From assembly GCA_903864275.1 (NCBI GenBank), contig CAIPFE010000017.1, positions 62,001 through 126,000 on the forward strand: DNA of 64,000 nt, read 5' to 3'. This document shows positions 35,585 to 44,234 of this stretch, one piece after another (position 1 is the stretch's first letter; every line of letters starts with the position of its first letter). The notes under the pieces are model-generated. The model made no database searches. It was not told the DNA's origin and saw only the letters and a program-made list of their open reading frames with translations. Position numbers and translations under genes: made by a program. The stretch comes from an uncultured Mucilaginibacter sp. Lineage in GTDB: Bacteria; Bacteroidota; Bacteroidia; Sphingobacteriales; Sphingobacteriaceae.

Positions 35585-36010
35585 CTAAAATAAGAGATTT
35601 TCGCGTGATTTTATTTTTTTAGGGTCAATCTTTACCACTGCGACTATTTCAGGTATTTTATTTAGTGACGAAATAAGGCTATCAAGGTCATTCTCGTCGA
35701 TGTAATTTTTTATCAGAAAAAAATAATCGGCTTTCCGTATTTCCGGAATTAAATAGCCTTCAGAGCCTTTATTAGCAATAAAATAGAAGTCGGTTTCGGT
35801 TGTTTCCCAATTATAATGATAGCGGGAGAATAAAACAGGCCCTGCGCCGGGATAAATATCAACCTTCAGATCAGGAATTTTTACAAAATTAAAGTTTAAA
35901 AACTTGTTAATAAGATAACAAATACGGTAATCTTTTAGTGAAGTTGTGACGGCGATCAAAACAAAATCAAGATCGATCTCAAACTTTAAAAATTTCCTGT
36001 TCAAAATCAT
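35585..36010 (-). CDS. IPExxxVDY family protein
   Basis: 141 aa from ATG 36010 (MILNRKFLKFEIDLDF). The longer reading to 36076 would overlap the acpP promoter. The family-naming motif appears as YLIPEIRKADYFFLIKNYID (V replaced by A). The protein is small, without signal or membrane segment. Function unknown, but the gene is conserved beside acpP and pyk across Bacteroidota. It is divergent from acpP. Confidence 0.88.
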   Translation of the reverse strand: MILNRKFLKFEIDLDFVLIAVTTSLKDYRICYLINKFLNFNFVKIPDLKVDIYPGAGPVLFSRYHYNWETTETDFYFIANKGSEGYLIPEIRKADYFFLIKNYIDENDLDSLISSLNKIPEIVAVVKIDPKKIKSRENLLF

Positions 36011-36087
36011 TACTTTTGCGCCAGTAAAAATACAAATCGAAACTCTTTCAATAAAATTTTGTTGCAGATTATACAAAAGTTTTTAGA

Positions 36088-36118
36088 TTTGATATTTGAC
36101 AGAATTTATTTTTCTTTG
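36088..36118 (+). promoter_or_regulatory. acpP promoter
   Basis: TTTG (36088-36091), an exact 19-bp spacer, and TTTCTTTG (36111-36118; one mismatch to TAnnTTTG). A second TTTG follows 7 bp after the first. The start of transcription should be ~36123, giving a ~30-nt leader to the ATG at 36154. Confidence 0.6.
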
Positions 36119-36153
36119 CACAAAATTTTTATTAATCATTAAACTATAAGACT

Positions 36154-36390
36154 ATGTCTGATATCGCTTCCAGAGTAAAAGCTATTATCGTAGAAAAATT
36201 AGGTGTTGACGAAAGTGAAGTAACACCCGAAGCTAGCTTCACCAACGATCTTGGTGCTGACTCGTTGGACACCGTGGAATTAATCATGGAGTTTGAAAAA
36301 GAATTTAACGTGGCTATCCCTGATGATCAGGCCGAAACTATCGGTACTGTGGGCCAGGCTGTTGCTTACCTTGAAAAAAACGTTAAATAA
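36154..36390 (+). CDS. acpP: Acyl carrier protein
   Basis: 78 aa. The phosphopantetheine attachment Ser is in [20 protein letters not shown] (Ser37). Strongly acidic, standard length. It carries growing acyl chains for fatty acid synthesis. 19 bp before fabF, same strand, so co-transcribed. Confidence 0.98.
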   Translation: MSDIASRVKAIIVEKLGVDESEVTPEASFTNDLGADSLDTVELIMEFEKEFNVAIPDDQAETIGTVGQAVAYLEKNVK

Positions 36391-36409
36391 AACTCCCCAA
36401 CATTACTAA

Positions 36410-37663
36410 ATGGAGTTTAAAAGAGTTGTAGTAACCGGGCTTGGAGCACTTACTCCAATTGGCAACAGCGTTCCTGAATATTGGGAATCGTTGCTTAATG
36501 GGGTGAGTGGTGCTGCCTTAATTAAAAGTTTTGACACCGAAAAATTCAAGACAAAACTGGCATGTGAGGTGAAAAACTTTGATGCGGATGCCTTTTTGGG
36601 CCGAAAAGATGCAAGGAAACTAGACCCTTTTGTTCAATACGCTTTGTATTCGACCGAAGAGGCCGTAAAAGATGCAGGATTAAACTTCGATAAACTGGAT
36701 ACCAGCCGCATTGGTGTTATCTGGGGATCAGGGATCGGCGGTCTAAAAACGTTTTTGGATGAGGTGGTTAATTTTGCGAAAGGCGACGGTACACCGCGTT
36801 TTAATCCATTCTTTATTCCTAAGATGATCGCAGACATTGCGCCAGGCCATATCTCCATCAAATATGGCTTGCGCGGACCAAATTTCTCAACAGTTTCTGC
36901 CTGTGCTTCATCAAACAATGCCCTTATTGATGCTTTTAACTATATCCGTTTGGGTAAAGCTAATATGTTTATAAGCGGTGGCTCCGAAGCGATCATAAAC
37001 GAAGCAGGTATAGGCGGGTTTAACGCCATGCATGCTTTATCAACCCGAAACGACGACCCTGCAACCGCATCACGACCATTTGATCTGGACCGTGATGGAT
37101 TTGTGGCAGGGGAAGGCGCTGGTACGATCATTTTAGAAGAACTGGGGCATGCAAAAGCACGCGGCGCAAAGATCTATGCCGAAATGATAGGCGGCGGCAT
37201 GAGCGCGGATGCTTATCACATGACAGCCCCTCATCCCGAAGGGCTCGGTGCTGCCCTGGTAATGAAAGCTGCTCTTGATGATGCAGGCATCACGCCTGCT
37301 GATATTGACTATGTGAATGTTCACGGTACATCAACACCTATCGGAGACCCGCAGGAGGTTAAAGCTATACAGGATGTTTTTGGTGAGGATATTTACCGGA
37401 TAAACATCAGCTCGACTAAATCCATGACAGGCCACCTATTAGGTGCCGCCGGCGCCGTTGAAGCCATCGCAGCCATATTGGCGTTGAATCATGACATTGT
37501 TCCGCCAACAATTAATCACTTTACTGATGATCCGGCTTTTGACCCTAAAATAAATTTTACATTTAATAAGCCCCAAAAGCGGGTAGTAAAAATAGCACAG
37601 AGCAATGGCTTTGGTTTTGGGGGCCATAATGCGTCGGTGATATTTAAAAAGTACGAAGATTAA
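36410..37663 (+). CDS. fabF: Beta-ketoacyl-ACP synthase II
   Basis: 417 aa. It condenses malonyl-ACP with acyl-ACP in chain elongation. Catalytic Cys in STVSACASSNNALIDAF (~167), first His in VNVHGTSTPIGD (~305), second His in MTGHLLGAAGAVEAI (~342), and the C-terminal NGFGFGGHNASVIF. Start MEFKRVVVTGLGALTPIG is typical. It follows acpP and precedes rnc by 9 bp, an operon. Confidence 0.97.
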   Translation: MEFKRVVVTGLGALTPIGNSVPEYWESLLNGVSGAALIKSFDTEKFKTKLACEVKNFDADAFLGRKDARKLDPFVQYALYSTEEAVKDAGLNFDKLDTSRIGVIWGSGIGGLKTFLDEVVNFAKGDGTPRFNPFFIPKMIADIAPGHISIKYGLRGPNFSTVSACASSNNALIDAFNYIRLGKANMFISGGSEAIINEAGIGGFNAMHALSTRNDDPATASRPFDLDRDGFVAGEGAGTIILEELGHAKARGAKIYAEMIGGGMSADAYHMTAPHPEGLGAALVMKAALDDAGITPADIDYVNVHGTSTPIGDPQEVKAIQDVFGEDIYRINISSTKSMTGHLLGAAGAVEAIAAILALNHDIVPPTINHFTDDPAFDPKINFTFNKPQKRVVKIAQSNGFGFGGHNASVIFKKYED

Positions 37664-37672
37664 TTAAATTGG

Positions 37673-38398
37673 ATGCCTATAAGTCGTTTTTACAAGCTAT
37701 ATCTATCTCCTAACAGAAAACACGTCAAGGTTTTAAAAAATTTACTCGGTTTTGTACCGGGCAATTTGTCGTTATACCGGATGGCCTTCCGGCATAAATC
37801 AGTTGCCCAGAATGTAAAAAAAGGGGTAAAAAACAGTAACGAACGCCTTGAGTTTTTGGGTGATGCCGTATTGGGCAGTGTTGTTGCCGAAGTGCTTTTT
37901 AAATTATACCCCTACGAAGACGAAGGCTTTTTAACCGAATTGCGTTCAAAAATCGTGAGCCGCGTAAATTTAAACCAGCTGGCCCGTAAGCTGGGTTTTG
38001 ATAAGTTGATCGAGTATGATAACCGCATGCTAAACTCGTCAAGGCAGGGGTCATTACTGGGTGATGCTTTTGAGGCGTTGATCGGGGCGGTTTACCTTGA
38101 TAAAGGTTACGATTTTACCCGGAGCTTTTTGGTGAACCACATCATCAAATCGCATATTGATATTCATACCCTCGAACAAACAGAAACAAATTTCAAGAGT
38201 AAGTTAATTGAATGGTGCCAGCGCCATAGCAAAGACATTGCGTTTGACCTGGTAAATAACCAGGACGGCGAAAACGTTAAGTTATTTACGGTCCAGGCCA
38301 TGGTTGATGGCGAAGTAATGGGCATGGGGAAAGAGTTCAGCAAAAAGAACGCGGAAAAGCTTGCTGCTGAAAAAGCCTGCGAAACGCTGGGAATCTGA
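37673..38398 (+). CDS. rnc: Ribonuclease III
   Basis: 241 aa. The signature NERLEFLGDAVLGSVVAEVL gives the catalytic Glu/Asp residues, and LGDAFEALIGAVYLDKGYDF the second set. A double-stranded RNA-binding domain occupies ~165-241 (NFKSKLIEWCQRHSKDIAFD; EFSKKNAEKLAAEKACETLG). It processes rRNA and other structured RNAs. The final gene of the acpP-fabF-rnc unit. Confidence 0.96.
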   Translation: MPISRFYKLYLSPNRKHVKVLKNLLGFVPGNLSLYRMAFRHKSVAQNVKKGVKNSNERLEFLGDAVLGSVVAEVLFKLYPYEDEGFLTELRSKIVSRVNLNQLARKLGFDKLIEYDNRMLNSSRQGSLLGDAFEALIGAVYLDKGYDFTRSFLVNHIIKSHIDIHTLEQTETNFKSKLIEWCQRHSKDIAFDLVNNQDGENVKLFTVQAMVDGEVMGMGKEFSKKNAEKLAAEKACETLGI

Positions 38399-38399
38399 G

Positions 38400-38434
38400 G
38401 ATTTCGGATTTCAGATGTTCGATTTCGGATTTTT
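38400..38434. repeat. TTTCGGAT word repeat after rnc
   Basis: GATTTCGGATTTCAGATGTT continuing into CGATTTCGGATTTTT. It begins 2 bp after the rnc stop. Same family as 9761-9891, 17503-17562 and 62855-62883. Confidence 0.8.
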
Positions 38435-38454
38435 AAGTTGCGACAGTCGGGGGG

Positions 38455-39216
38455 CTAGGGATTTCGTTTTTCTTCGGGTTTCTGGAGTGTGGGCGCGTTA
38501 AGGTGCGGCAGATCAAGCTCGTCTTTATTTTCAATATAATAATTGTACGATTTTTTTATCTGTTTTATCAGTTCGTAGTCGTTCCAGCCTTTTAAGTCCT
38601 CATACGATGGGGTAAAATACTCCATAAACTTCGTCGCAGTACTATCTGGCGCGTCGGTTACGCGTTTCACCAGTTGCAAAGTGTACCTTCTTCTAATTTC
38701 GGCATATTCAAGCTCACCTTGTGAAAATGCTTTAAACCGCTTGGCCTGGTTGGGGGTGGTGCCAAAAAGCTCATATAAACCAGTTAGGGGCGATGATAAA
38801 AATGATAACACAGGCGGCTTACCATCGTAAAAAGTACCTTGTTTCCTATAATCAGCCATCGCGTCGTTTATTTCCTGCTTCTTCGACTGCCCCTGTATAG
38901 TAACCGTTGCAAGCTGGATCACCGGCTGCATATAAACAGGCAGATCGCTCCCGTTTGTAATTACAATTTTCTGGCTGGTAAAATCAAGTTTGGTAAAAAG
39001 TAAAGAATCCCCAACTGCGGCTTTAATGGTAAACCAACCCAGTTCATCACTCATCATGATATCCTTGCTCCTTAAATTACTGATCAATACCTGCGGCACC
39101 CGTTCGCCGCTCAGGTTTTTTGAAGTAACGCCATGAATAGTGAATACCTGCTGCCCAAATGCTTTTAGGGCAAAGCAAAAGAACAGCATCAACAATATAA
39201 AATACTTTGCGCGCAT
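38455..39216 (-). CDS. Exported carboxypeptidase-regulatory-like protein
   Basis: 253 aa. Signal peptide ending FGQQ (~22). Residues ~25-110 form a short CarboxypepD_reg-like sandwich (FTIHGVTSKNLSGERVPQVL, GWFTIKAAVGDSLLFTKLDF). The remaining ~140 residues are helical and charged, without an obvious enzyme motif (DYRKQGTFYDGKPPVLSFLS; YELIKQIKKSYNYYIENKDE). It is probably periplasmic or outer-membrane associated. Function unknown. Convergent with rnc, divergent from yicC. Confidence 0.8.
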   Translation of the reverse strand: MRAKYFILLMLFFCFALKAFGQQVFTIHGVTSKNLSGERVPQVLISNLRSKDIMMSDELGWFTIKAAVGDSLLFTKLDFTSQKIVITNGSDLPVYMQPVIQLATVTIQGQSKKQEINDAMADYRKQGTFYDGKPPVLSFLSSPLTGLYELFGTTPNQAKRFKAFSQGELEYAEIRRRYTLQLVKRVTDAPDSTATKFMEYFTPSYEDLKGWNDYELIKQIKKSYNYYIENKDELDLPHLNAPTLQKPEEKRNP

Positions 39217-39286
39217 CGGAATATATCAGTTTGTAAACTTAAATATTGTATTTGACAGCAAATGTAAAAAAATGTTAAAGAGGGGA

Positions 39287-39425
39287 GTAGAGATTGGAGA
39301 TTAGCGATCAGAGACCAGTTTGTTTTGGTGATTAGAATCTTTATTTTCTCTAACTTTTGTGATAAACGTATAATAACCAACGGCGAAGCAAAAAAACTGA
39401 TCTCTAATCTCCAGCCTCTAATCAC
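39287..39425. repeat. Imperfect inverted repeat of GAGATTAG words before yicC
   Basis: Left part AGAGATTGGAGATTAGCGAT, right part (from ~39397) CTGATCTCTAATCTCCAGCC then TCTAATCACTA. The arms are roughly complementary and about 85 bp apart. The right arm ends 9 bp before the yicC -7 box. Confidence 0.65.
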
Positions 39426-39433
39426 TAAAACAC

Positions 39434-39441
39434 TATCTTTG
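39434..39441 (+). promoter_or_regulatory. yicC -7 promoter box abutting the start codon
   Basis: TATCTTTG at 39434-39441 is a perfect TAnnTTTG. Only three bases separate it from the ATG at 39445, which implies a leaderless message. No good TTTG -33 box is seen at the right distance. Confidence 0.45.
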
Positions 39442-39444
39442 CGC

Positions 39445-40320
39445 ATGATAAAATCCATGACAGGCTATGGGATTGCCAGTTTTGACTCGGGGAGTACAAA
39501 ATACACGGTTGAGATAAAATCGCTTAACAGTAAATTCCTTGAGCTATCGCTCCGCCTGCCAAAATCATTTACCGAAAAAGAATTTCAGTTACGTAATGAA
39601 TGCAGTAAACAAATTGAACGCGGGAAAGTCAACTTATCTTTAAATGTCGAAAAGGCAGACAGCACGGTAAATGCTGCGGGCATTGATAAAGAATTGCTTA
39701 AACATTACTATCAGCAATTAAAATCTGTTAGCGCTGATCTTGGCGAACCTTCAAATAATTTGCTGGAGCTTGCGCTTGGCTTGCCCGAGGTTGTTAAGTA
39801 TGAGGAAGAAACTGTGTCGGAGGAAGAATGGAAAATTGCGGAAAAAACGTTTCAGCAGGCGTTAAAAGCATTTCAACAATTCAGGGCCGATGAAGGCAAA
39901 ATATTAGAACAGGACGCAAAATATCGTATCAGAATCATTTTAAAAAACCTGGAACTTATCGAGATCGAAGAACCTAAACGTGTCCCGGTGATCAGGGAGC
40001 GGCTCGACCAGTTCTTAACTGAAGCAGTAGGCCGCGAAGCCATTGACAAGAACCGTTTTGAACAGGAGCTAATCTATTATATCGACAAACTGGACATTAC
40101 AGAAGAAAAGATCCGTTTAAAAGCCCACTGCGATTATTTTATCGAAACACTGAAAAATGACGACGCCAACGGTAAAAAACTAGGTTTCATTTCGCAGGAA
40201 ATAGGCCGCGAGGTAAATACCCTCGGCTCAAAAGCCAATGATGCCAATATCCAGAAACTTGTGGTAGGCATGAAAGAAGAATTGGAAAAAATTAAAGAAC
40301 AACTTTTAAATGTATTGTAG
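39445..40320 (+). CDS. yicC: YicC-family endoribonuclease-like protein
   Basis: 291 aa from ATG 39445 (MIKSMTGYGIASFDSG), the invariant YicC start; the upstream extension is repeat DNA. Family features: VEIKSLNSKFLELSLRLPKS near the N-terminus, a helical middle, and the C-terminal DUF1732 block (YYIDKLDITEEKIRLKAHCD; GKKLGFISQEIGREVNTLGS; KANDANIQKLVVGMKEELEK). YicC proteins are reported RNases affecting small RNA turnover. It precedes gmk by 101 bp, as in many genomes. Confidence 0.93.
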   Translation: MIKSMTGYGIASFDSGSTKYTVEIKSLNSKFLELSLRLPKSFTEKEFQLRNECSKQIERGKVNLSLNVEKADSTVNAAGIDKELLKHYYQQLKSVSADLGEPSNNLLELALGLPEVVKYEEETVSEEEWKIAEKTFQQALKAFQQFRADEGKILEQDAKYRIRIILKNLELIEIEEPKRVPVIRERLDQFLTEAVGREAIDKNRFEQELIYYIDKLDITEEKIRLKAHCDYFIETLKNDDANGKKLGFISQEIGREVNTLGSKANDANIQKLVVGMKEELEKIKEQLLNVL

Positions 40321-40425
40321 TTCATTGGTTAACTGGTTCATTAGTCAGGGCGCATACCTGTTGCTGGAATAATGAATTTTCCTAACGAAGCAGACCAATG
40401 AACCATTGAACTAATGAACTAATGA
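40319..40425. repeat. Inverted repeat of TTCATTGG/CCAATGAA words before gmk
   Basis: Left 40319-40346 (AGTTCATTGGTTAACTGG then TTCATTAGTC); right from ~40393 (GACCAATGAACCATTGAACT then AATGAACTAATGAACC). Most positions pair. The gmk ATG (40422) falls in the last AATGAACC word, so the repeat contributes the start codon and its context. Confidence 0.8.
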
Positions 40426-40994
40426 ACCAAACCGGTAAACTCATCATATTTTCAGCGCCGTCGGGGGCGGGTAAAACTACCATTGTACAGCACCTGCTTG
40501 CTAAAATCCCCGACCTTGAGTTTTCTATTTCCGCAACCACCCGGAAGCCGCGCGGCGACGAGAAAAATGGGAAAGATTATTATTTTATTAGCAAGAAGGA
40601 ATTTTTGCACCGTATCGCGAGAAAGCAGTTTGTTGAATTTGAAGAGGTTTACACCGGCACATTTTATGGTACGCTGCGCACCGAAATTGAGCGGATATGG
40701 CAAAATGGCCACGCCGTAATATTTGATATTGATGTGGAAGGCGGCCTGCACCTTAAGCGCAAATACGACGGACAGGCGCTGGCGATATTTGTACAGCCAC
40801 CGTCATTAGAAGTACTTATCGAGCGTTTAACCGGCAGGGGGACAGATTCTACCGAAAAATTGCAGGAACGCTTTATAAAAGCTGAAAAAGAATTGAATTA
40901 TGCCCCCGAATTTGATATTATCCTAAAAAATTACGATCTTCAAACGGCGTGTGAAGAAGCGGAGGAGCTGGTTCTTAATTTCCTGAAAAGTTGA
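40422..40994 (+). CDS. gmk: Guanylate kinase
   Basis: 190 aa. P-loop IFSAPSGAGKTTIVQHLL (~9-26); GMP-binding SATTRKPRGDEKNGKDYYFI and FVEFEEVYTGTFYGT; IFDIDVEGGLHLKRKY. It phosphorylates GMP to GDP with ATP. The start MNQTGKLIIFSAPSG lies in repeat DNA, and only the first few residues depend on it. Gene order yicC-gmk-nadD is conserved in this group. Confidence 0.97.
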   Translation: MNQTGKLIIFSAPSGAGKTTIVQHLLAKIPDLEFSISATTRKPRGDEKNGKDYYFISKKEFLHRIARKQFVEFEEVYTGTFYGTLRTEIERIWQNGHAVIFDIDVEGGLHLKRKYDGQALAIFVQPPSLEVLIERLTGRGTDSTEKLQERFIKAEKELNYAPEFDIILKNYDLQTACEEAEELVLNFLKS

Positions 40995-40997
40995 TTT

Positions 40998-41101
40998 AGT
41001 CCATGGTCGATAGTCCATGGACCATGGTAAATTTAGGTTTGATTAATCTTTTTATTTTGGAATCCCCTTGGCTGCTTACTATGGACTATCGACCATGGAC
41101 T
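40998..41101. repeat. Inverted repeat with 21-bp perfect arms between gmk and nadD
   Basis: Left arm 40998-41018 and right arm 41081-41101 are exact reverse complements over 21 bp, built from CCATGG and GACTATCG words (right arm begins ATGGACTATCGACCATGG). Flanking words ACCATGG and ACTATGGAC extend the similarity. The loop is 62 bp. The nadD ATG follows 29 bp later. Confidence 0.9.
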
Positions 41102-41130
41102 ATGGACAAAAACTATTAACCATGAACTAA

Positions 41131-41703
41131 ATGAAAATAGGTTTACTATTCGGTTCATTTAATCCCATACATGTAGGGCATTTAATTATAGCCAATTACA
41201 TGGCCAATTATACCACGCTGGATAAGGTGTGGCTGGTAGTGTCACCGCAAAACCCTTTAAAAAAATACAATGACCTGATAAACACCTACGATCGCCTGGA
41301 AATGGCCAAACTGGCTACTGATGAATCTAATAAACTTGAGGTAAGCGATGTTGAGCTCAGGCTGCCCCAGCCATCGTATACCATTGATACCCTTACGCAT
41401 TTGAAAGAAAAATATCCGCAGCATGAGTTCGCGCTGATCATGGGTTCAGATAACCTGGTATCCTTACCTAAATGGAAAAATTATAAGCTGATACTACGTG
41501 ATTATCAAATTTTTGTTTACCCGCGCCCCGGTTATGAGAATACTGACCTGGCCACACACCCATCCGTAACAATAACCATGACACCGTTGATGGAGTTATC
41601 GGCAACATTTATTCGCCAGTCTATCGCAAAGAAAAAGAATGTGCAGTACTTTGTTCCTGATGCAGTATTGGAATTTATTGATAGCAAACATTTGTACAGG
41701 TGA
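41131..41703 (+). CDS. nadD: Nicotinate-nucleotide adenylyltransferase
   Basis: 190 aa. Nucleotidyltransferase motif LLFGSFNPIHVGHLIIA (GxFxPxHxGH, ~4-20) and the C-terminal ELSATFIRQSIAKKK (SxTxxR). MGSDNLVSLPKWKNYKLILR is characteristic of NadD. It makes deamido-NAD from nicotinate mononucleotide and ATP. Confidence 0.96.
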   Translation: MKIGLLFGSFNPIHVGHLIIANYMANYTTLDKVWLVVSPQNPLKKYNDLINTYDRLEMAKLATDESNKLEVSDVELRLPQPSYTIDTLTHLKEKYPQHEFALIMGSDNLVSLPKWKNYKLILRDYQIFVYPRPGYENTDLATHPSVTITMTPLMELSATFIRQSIAKKKNVQYFVPDAVLEFIDSKHLYR

Positions 41704-41707
41704 AGCC

Positions 41708-41763
41708 AAAAGGATAAAGCGTAAAGCTTTTGGCGTTTGCTTTGGTCTTTCTGCTTTTAGCTT
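41708..41763. repeat. Word repeat after nadD related to the nrdJ hairpin
   Basis: Contains GCTTTGGTCTTTCTGCTTTT and AGCTTTTGGCGTTTGC. The reverse complement shares AAGCTAAAAGCA and AAAGACCAAAGCAAA with 17362-17390. It ends 8 bp before the -7 box of the following gene. Confidence 0.7.
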
Positions 41764-41771
41764 AATAAATT

Positions 41772-41779
41772 TATCTTTG
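41772..41779 (+). promoter_or_regulatory. -7 promoter box of the miaE-like gene
   Basis: TATCTTTG (41772-41779), perfect TAnnTTTG, with TTCT at 41749-41752 after a 19-bp spacer as a poor -33 box. The GTG start is 5 nt downstream, so a leaderless message is expected. Confidence 0.45.
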
Positions 41780-41784
41780 CCCCT

Positions 41785-42384
41785 GTGAGCGAAAAAACGA
41801 TCCTTAAGCTGCAGCTGCCTACCGACCCGCTATGGGTTAAAAATGTGGTTGAAAGCAATATCGAAGAGCTTTTAACCGACCACGCCTTTTGCGAGCAGAA
41901 AGCAGCCAGCAACGCCATTACACTCATTGTTCAAAATCCAAACCTGTCCGACCTTGTGCAGGAAATGGCCGTGCTGGTACAGGAAGAGATGGATCATTTT
42001 AAACGTGTACATACCATAATTTTAGAACGCGGATATATATTAGGCCGCGAGCGTAAGGATAATTATGTAAACGAGCTGCGTAAATTCATCATCATTGGCG
42101 GTGGGCGCACCGAACAATTGGTCGACCGCCTGCTTTTTTCAGCGATGATTGAGGCCCGCAGCTGCGAACGTTTTAAAGTGTTATCCGAAAATATTAATGA
42201 TGCGCAATTATCTGCCTTTTACCATGAATTAATGATCAGCGAGGCTACCCACTATTCTATGTTTATCCGCCTGGCAAAAAAATATGCCGGAGGTATTGAT
42301 GTGGACAAGCGCTGGAAACAGTACCTGGAATATGAAGCACAAGTGGTGCAGAATTACGGGAAGACCGAAACAATCCACGGATAA
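41785..42384 (+). CDS. miaE: tRNA-(ms2io6A)-hydroxylase, MiaE-like
   Basis: 199 aa, GTG start at 41785 (no better ATG before the conserved EKTILKLQLPTDPLWVK). It has a ferritin-like di-iron four-helix fold: HAFCEQKAASNAITLIVQ, VQEEMDHFKRVHTIILERG (E..ExxH ligands), IEARSCERFKVLSE, ISEATHYSMFIRLAKKY (ExxH). MiaE hydroxylates the isopentenyl side chain of modified A37 in tRNAs. Expression may be from its own leaderless promoter. Confidence 0.88.
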   Translation: MSEKTILKLQLPTDPLWVKNVVESNIEELLTDHAFCEQKAASNAITLIVQNPNLSDLVQEMAVLVQEEMDHFKRVHTIILERGYILGRERKDNYVNELRKFIIIGGGRTEQLVDRLLFSAMIEARSCERFKVLSENINDAQLSAFYHELMISEATHYSMFIRLAKKYAGGIDVDKRWKQYLEYEAQVVQNYGKTETIHG

Positions 42385-42501
42385 CGTTGATCTGATAAAG
42401 TTTCCTTAGCTTCAGAGGCCCCGCCAGTAAAAACCCTCCCTTTACAATTACCTTACCCAAACCACCACTAATTTCTTATTTTTGCCGTTCTTATTAATAC
42501 C

Positions 42502-44169
42502 ATGAGCGAAGAAAGATCATTAAATTTTTTAGAAGAGATAGTTGAAGAAGATATTTCAGCCGGCCTTAACGGCGGGCGTGTGCTTACCCGTTTTCCGCCC
42601 GAGCCTAACGGTTACCTGCATATCGGGCATGCCAAATCCATTTGCTTAAACTTCGGGCTGGCACTTAAATATGGCGGCAAAACCAATCTTCGTTTTGATG
42701 ACACCAATCCCGCTAAGGAAGAAGTTGAATACGTTGATAGCATTAAAGAAGACGTAAAATGGCTGGGCTTTGAATGGGCCAATGAATTGTATGCCTCTGA
42801 TTATTTCGAACAGCTTTATAATTTTGCAGTTACCCTGGTAAAAGAAGGGTTGGCCTATGTTGACGACAGTTCTGCCGAAGAAATAGCGGCCCAAAAAGGA
42901 ACCCCGACCGAACCCGGCATTCCCAACCAATACCGCAGCCGCAGCGTTGAAGAAAACCTGCAGCTGTTTGCCGAAATGAAAGCTGGTAAATACCCCGATG
43001 GCGCAAAAGTTTTGCGCGCAAAGGTTGACCTGGCCGCACCAAACATGCACCTGCGCGACCCCTTGATGTACCGCATAAAGCATACCGAACATCACCGTAC
43101 AGGCACTGCCTGGTGCATTTACCCGATGTACGATTTCGCGCACGGGCAGTCGGATGCTATTGAGGAGATCACGCATTCTATTTGTACGCTGGAGTTTATT
43201 CCCCACCGCGATCTGTATAACTGGTTTATCGATAAGCTTGAAATCTTCCCCTCCAAACAATATGAATTTGCCCGGCTTAACCTCAACTATACTGTAATGA
43301 GCAAGCGAAAGCTGCTGCAGCTGGTCGAGGAAGGGCACGTAGAAGACTGGGACGACCCCCGCATGCCTACCATTAGCGGCCTGCGGCGCAGGGGCTATAC
43401 GCCTGCCGCTATCCGGGAATTTTGCGAACGCATAGGCGTTGCCAAACGCGAGAATATGATTGACGTTAGCCTGCTGGAGTTCTGCATCCGCGAGGACCTG
43501 AACAAAACAGCCTGGCGCCGTATGGCCGTGCTCGATCCTATAAAAATGGTGATCACCAATTATCCCGCAGATAAAACAGAAACCATGTTCGGCGAGAACA
43601 ACCCTGAGGTTGAAGGCGGCGAAGGCGGCCGGGAACTGCCATTCAGCAACGAGTTGTGGATAGAGCGCGAGGACTTTATGGAAGAACCGCCCAAGAAGTT
43701 TTTCCGGCTTGGCGTGGGCCTGTCTGTAAGGCTCAAGAGCGCCTATATTGTAACCTGCAATAGTTTTGTTAAAGATGCTGACGGTAATGTAACCGAGATC
43801 CATTGCACTTACCTGCCCGAAAGCAAATCAGGCACCGATACCAGCGGACTACATGTGAAAGGTACCATCCATTGGGTGAGCGTGCCCCATGCCCAAACCG
43901 CCGAAGTGCGCCTGTACGACCGCCTGTTTAAAGTAGAGGACCCCAGCAACGAAGACGGCGACTTTAAAGAATATTTAAACCCCAATAGCCTGCAAATTAT
44001 CCCCAACGCCTACATTGAAGCCGACCTGGCCAATGCCATCCCCGGCAAGGGTTACCAGTTTATCCGCAAAGGGTATTTTACGCTGGATAAACATTCGGCG
44101 GAAGGTAAGCTTGTTTTTAATCGGACGGTAACGCTGAAGGATGGGTGGAAGAGCCCCCCGACCCCCTAA
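42502..44169 (+). CDS. glnS: Glutaminyl-tRNA synthetase
   Basis: 555 aa, class I synthetase. HIGH motif in [20 protein letters not shown] (~31-50), GlnRS-specific [21 protein letters not shown]-like [11 protein letters not shown] (~270), and [20 protein letters not shown]. The C-terminal anticodon-binding barrels are present ([20 protein letters not shown]). The last codons (KSPPTP, stop) are supplied by the left arm of a C-rich inverted repeat. TATTTTTG at 42477-42484 is a likely -7 box. Confidence 0.97.
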   Translation: MSEERSLNFLEEIVEEDISAGLNGGRVLTRFPPEPNGYLHIGHAKSICLNFGLALKYGGKTNLRFDDTNPAKEEVEYVDSIKEDVKWLGFEWANELYASDYFEQLYNFAVTLVKEGLAYVDDSSAEEIAAQKGTPTEPGIPNQYRSRSVEENLQLFAEMKAGKYPDGAKVLRAKVDLAAPNMHLRDPLMYRIKHTEHHRTGTAWCIYPMYDFAHGQSDAIEEITHSICTLEFIPHRDLYNWFIDKLEIFPSKQYEFARLNLNYTVMSKRKLLQLVEEGHVEDWDDPRMPTISGLRRRGYTPAAIREFCERIGVAKRENMIDVSLLEFCIREDLNKTAWRRMAVLDPIKMVITNYPADKTETMFGENNPEVEGGEGGRELPFSNELWIEREDFMEEPPKKFFRLGVGLSVRLKSAYIVTCNSFVKDADGNVTEIHCTYLPESKSGTDTSGLHVKGTIHWVSVPHAQTAEVRLYDRLFKVEDPSNEDGDFKEYLNPNSLQIIPNAYIEADLANAIPGKGYQFIRKGYFTLDKHSAEGKLVFNRTVTLKDGWKSPPTP

Positions 44170-44234
44170 AAGGGGAGCTGAGTAGCGGCTTTAAATTAAT
44201 GATTGTCGTTCCCCCTTTAGGGGGTTAGGGGGCT
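44152..44234. terminator. Shared bidirectional hairpin containing both convergent stop codons
   Basis: Arms 44152-44176 and 44210-44234 pair at 22 of 25 positions (left arm begins AGCCCCCCGACCCCCTAAAA). The glnS TAA (44167-44169) lies in the left arm and the minus-strand amidase TAA (44225-44227) in the right arm. It is a likely terminator for both genes. Confidence 0.75.

Noticed and set aside
42646..43803. 385-codon ORF antisense to glnS
   Set aside because: It lies wholly inside the glutaminyl-tRNA synthetase gene on the other strand and shows no domain; it is a by-product of codon bias in glnS.
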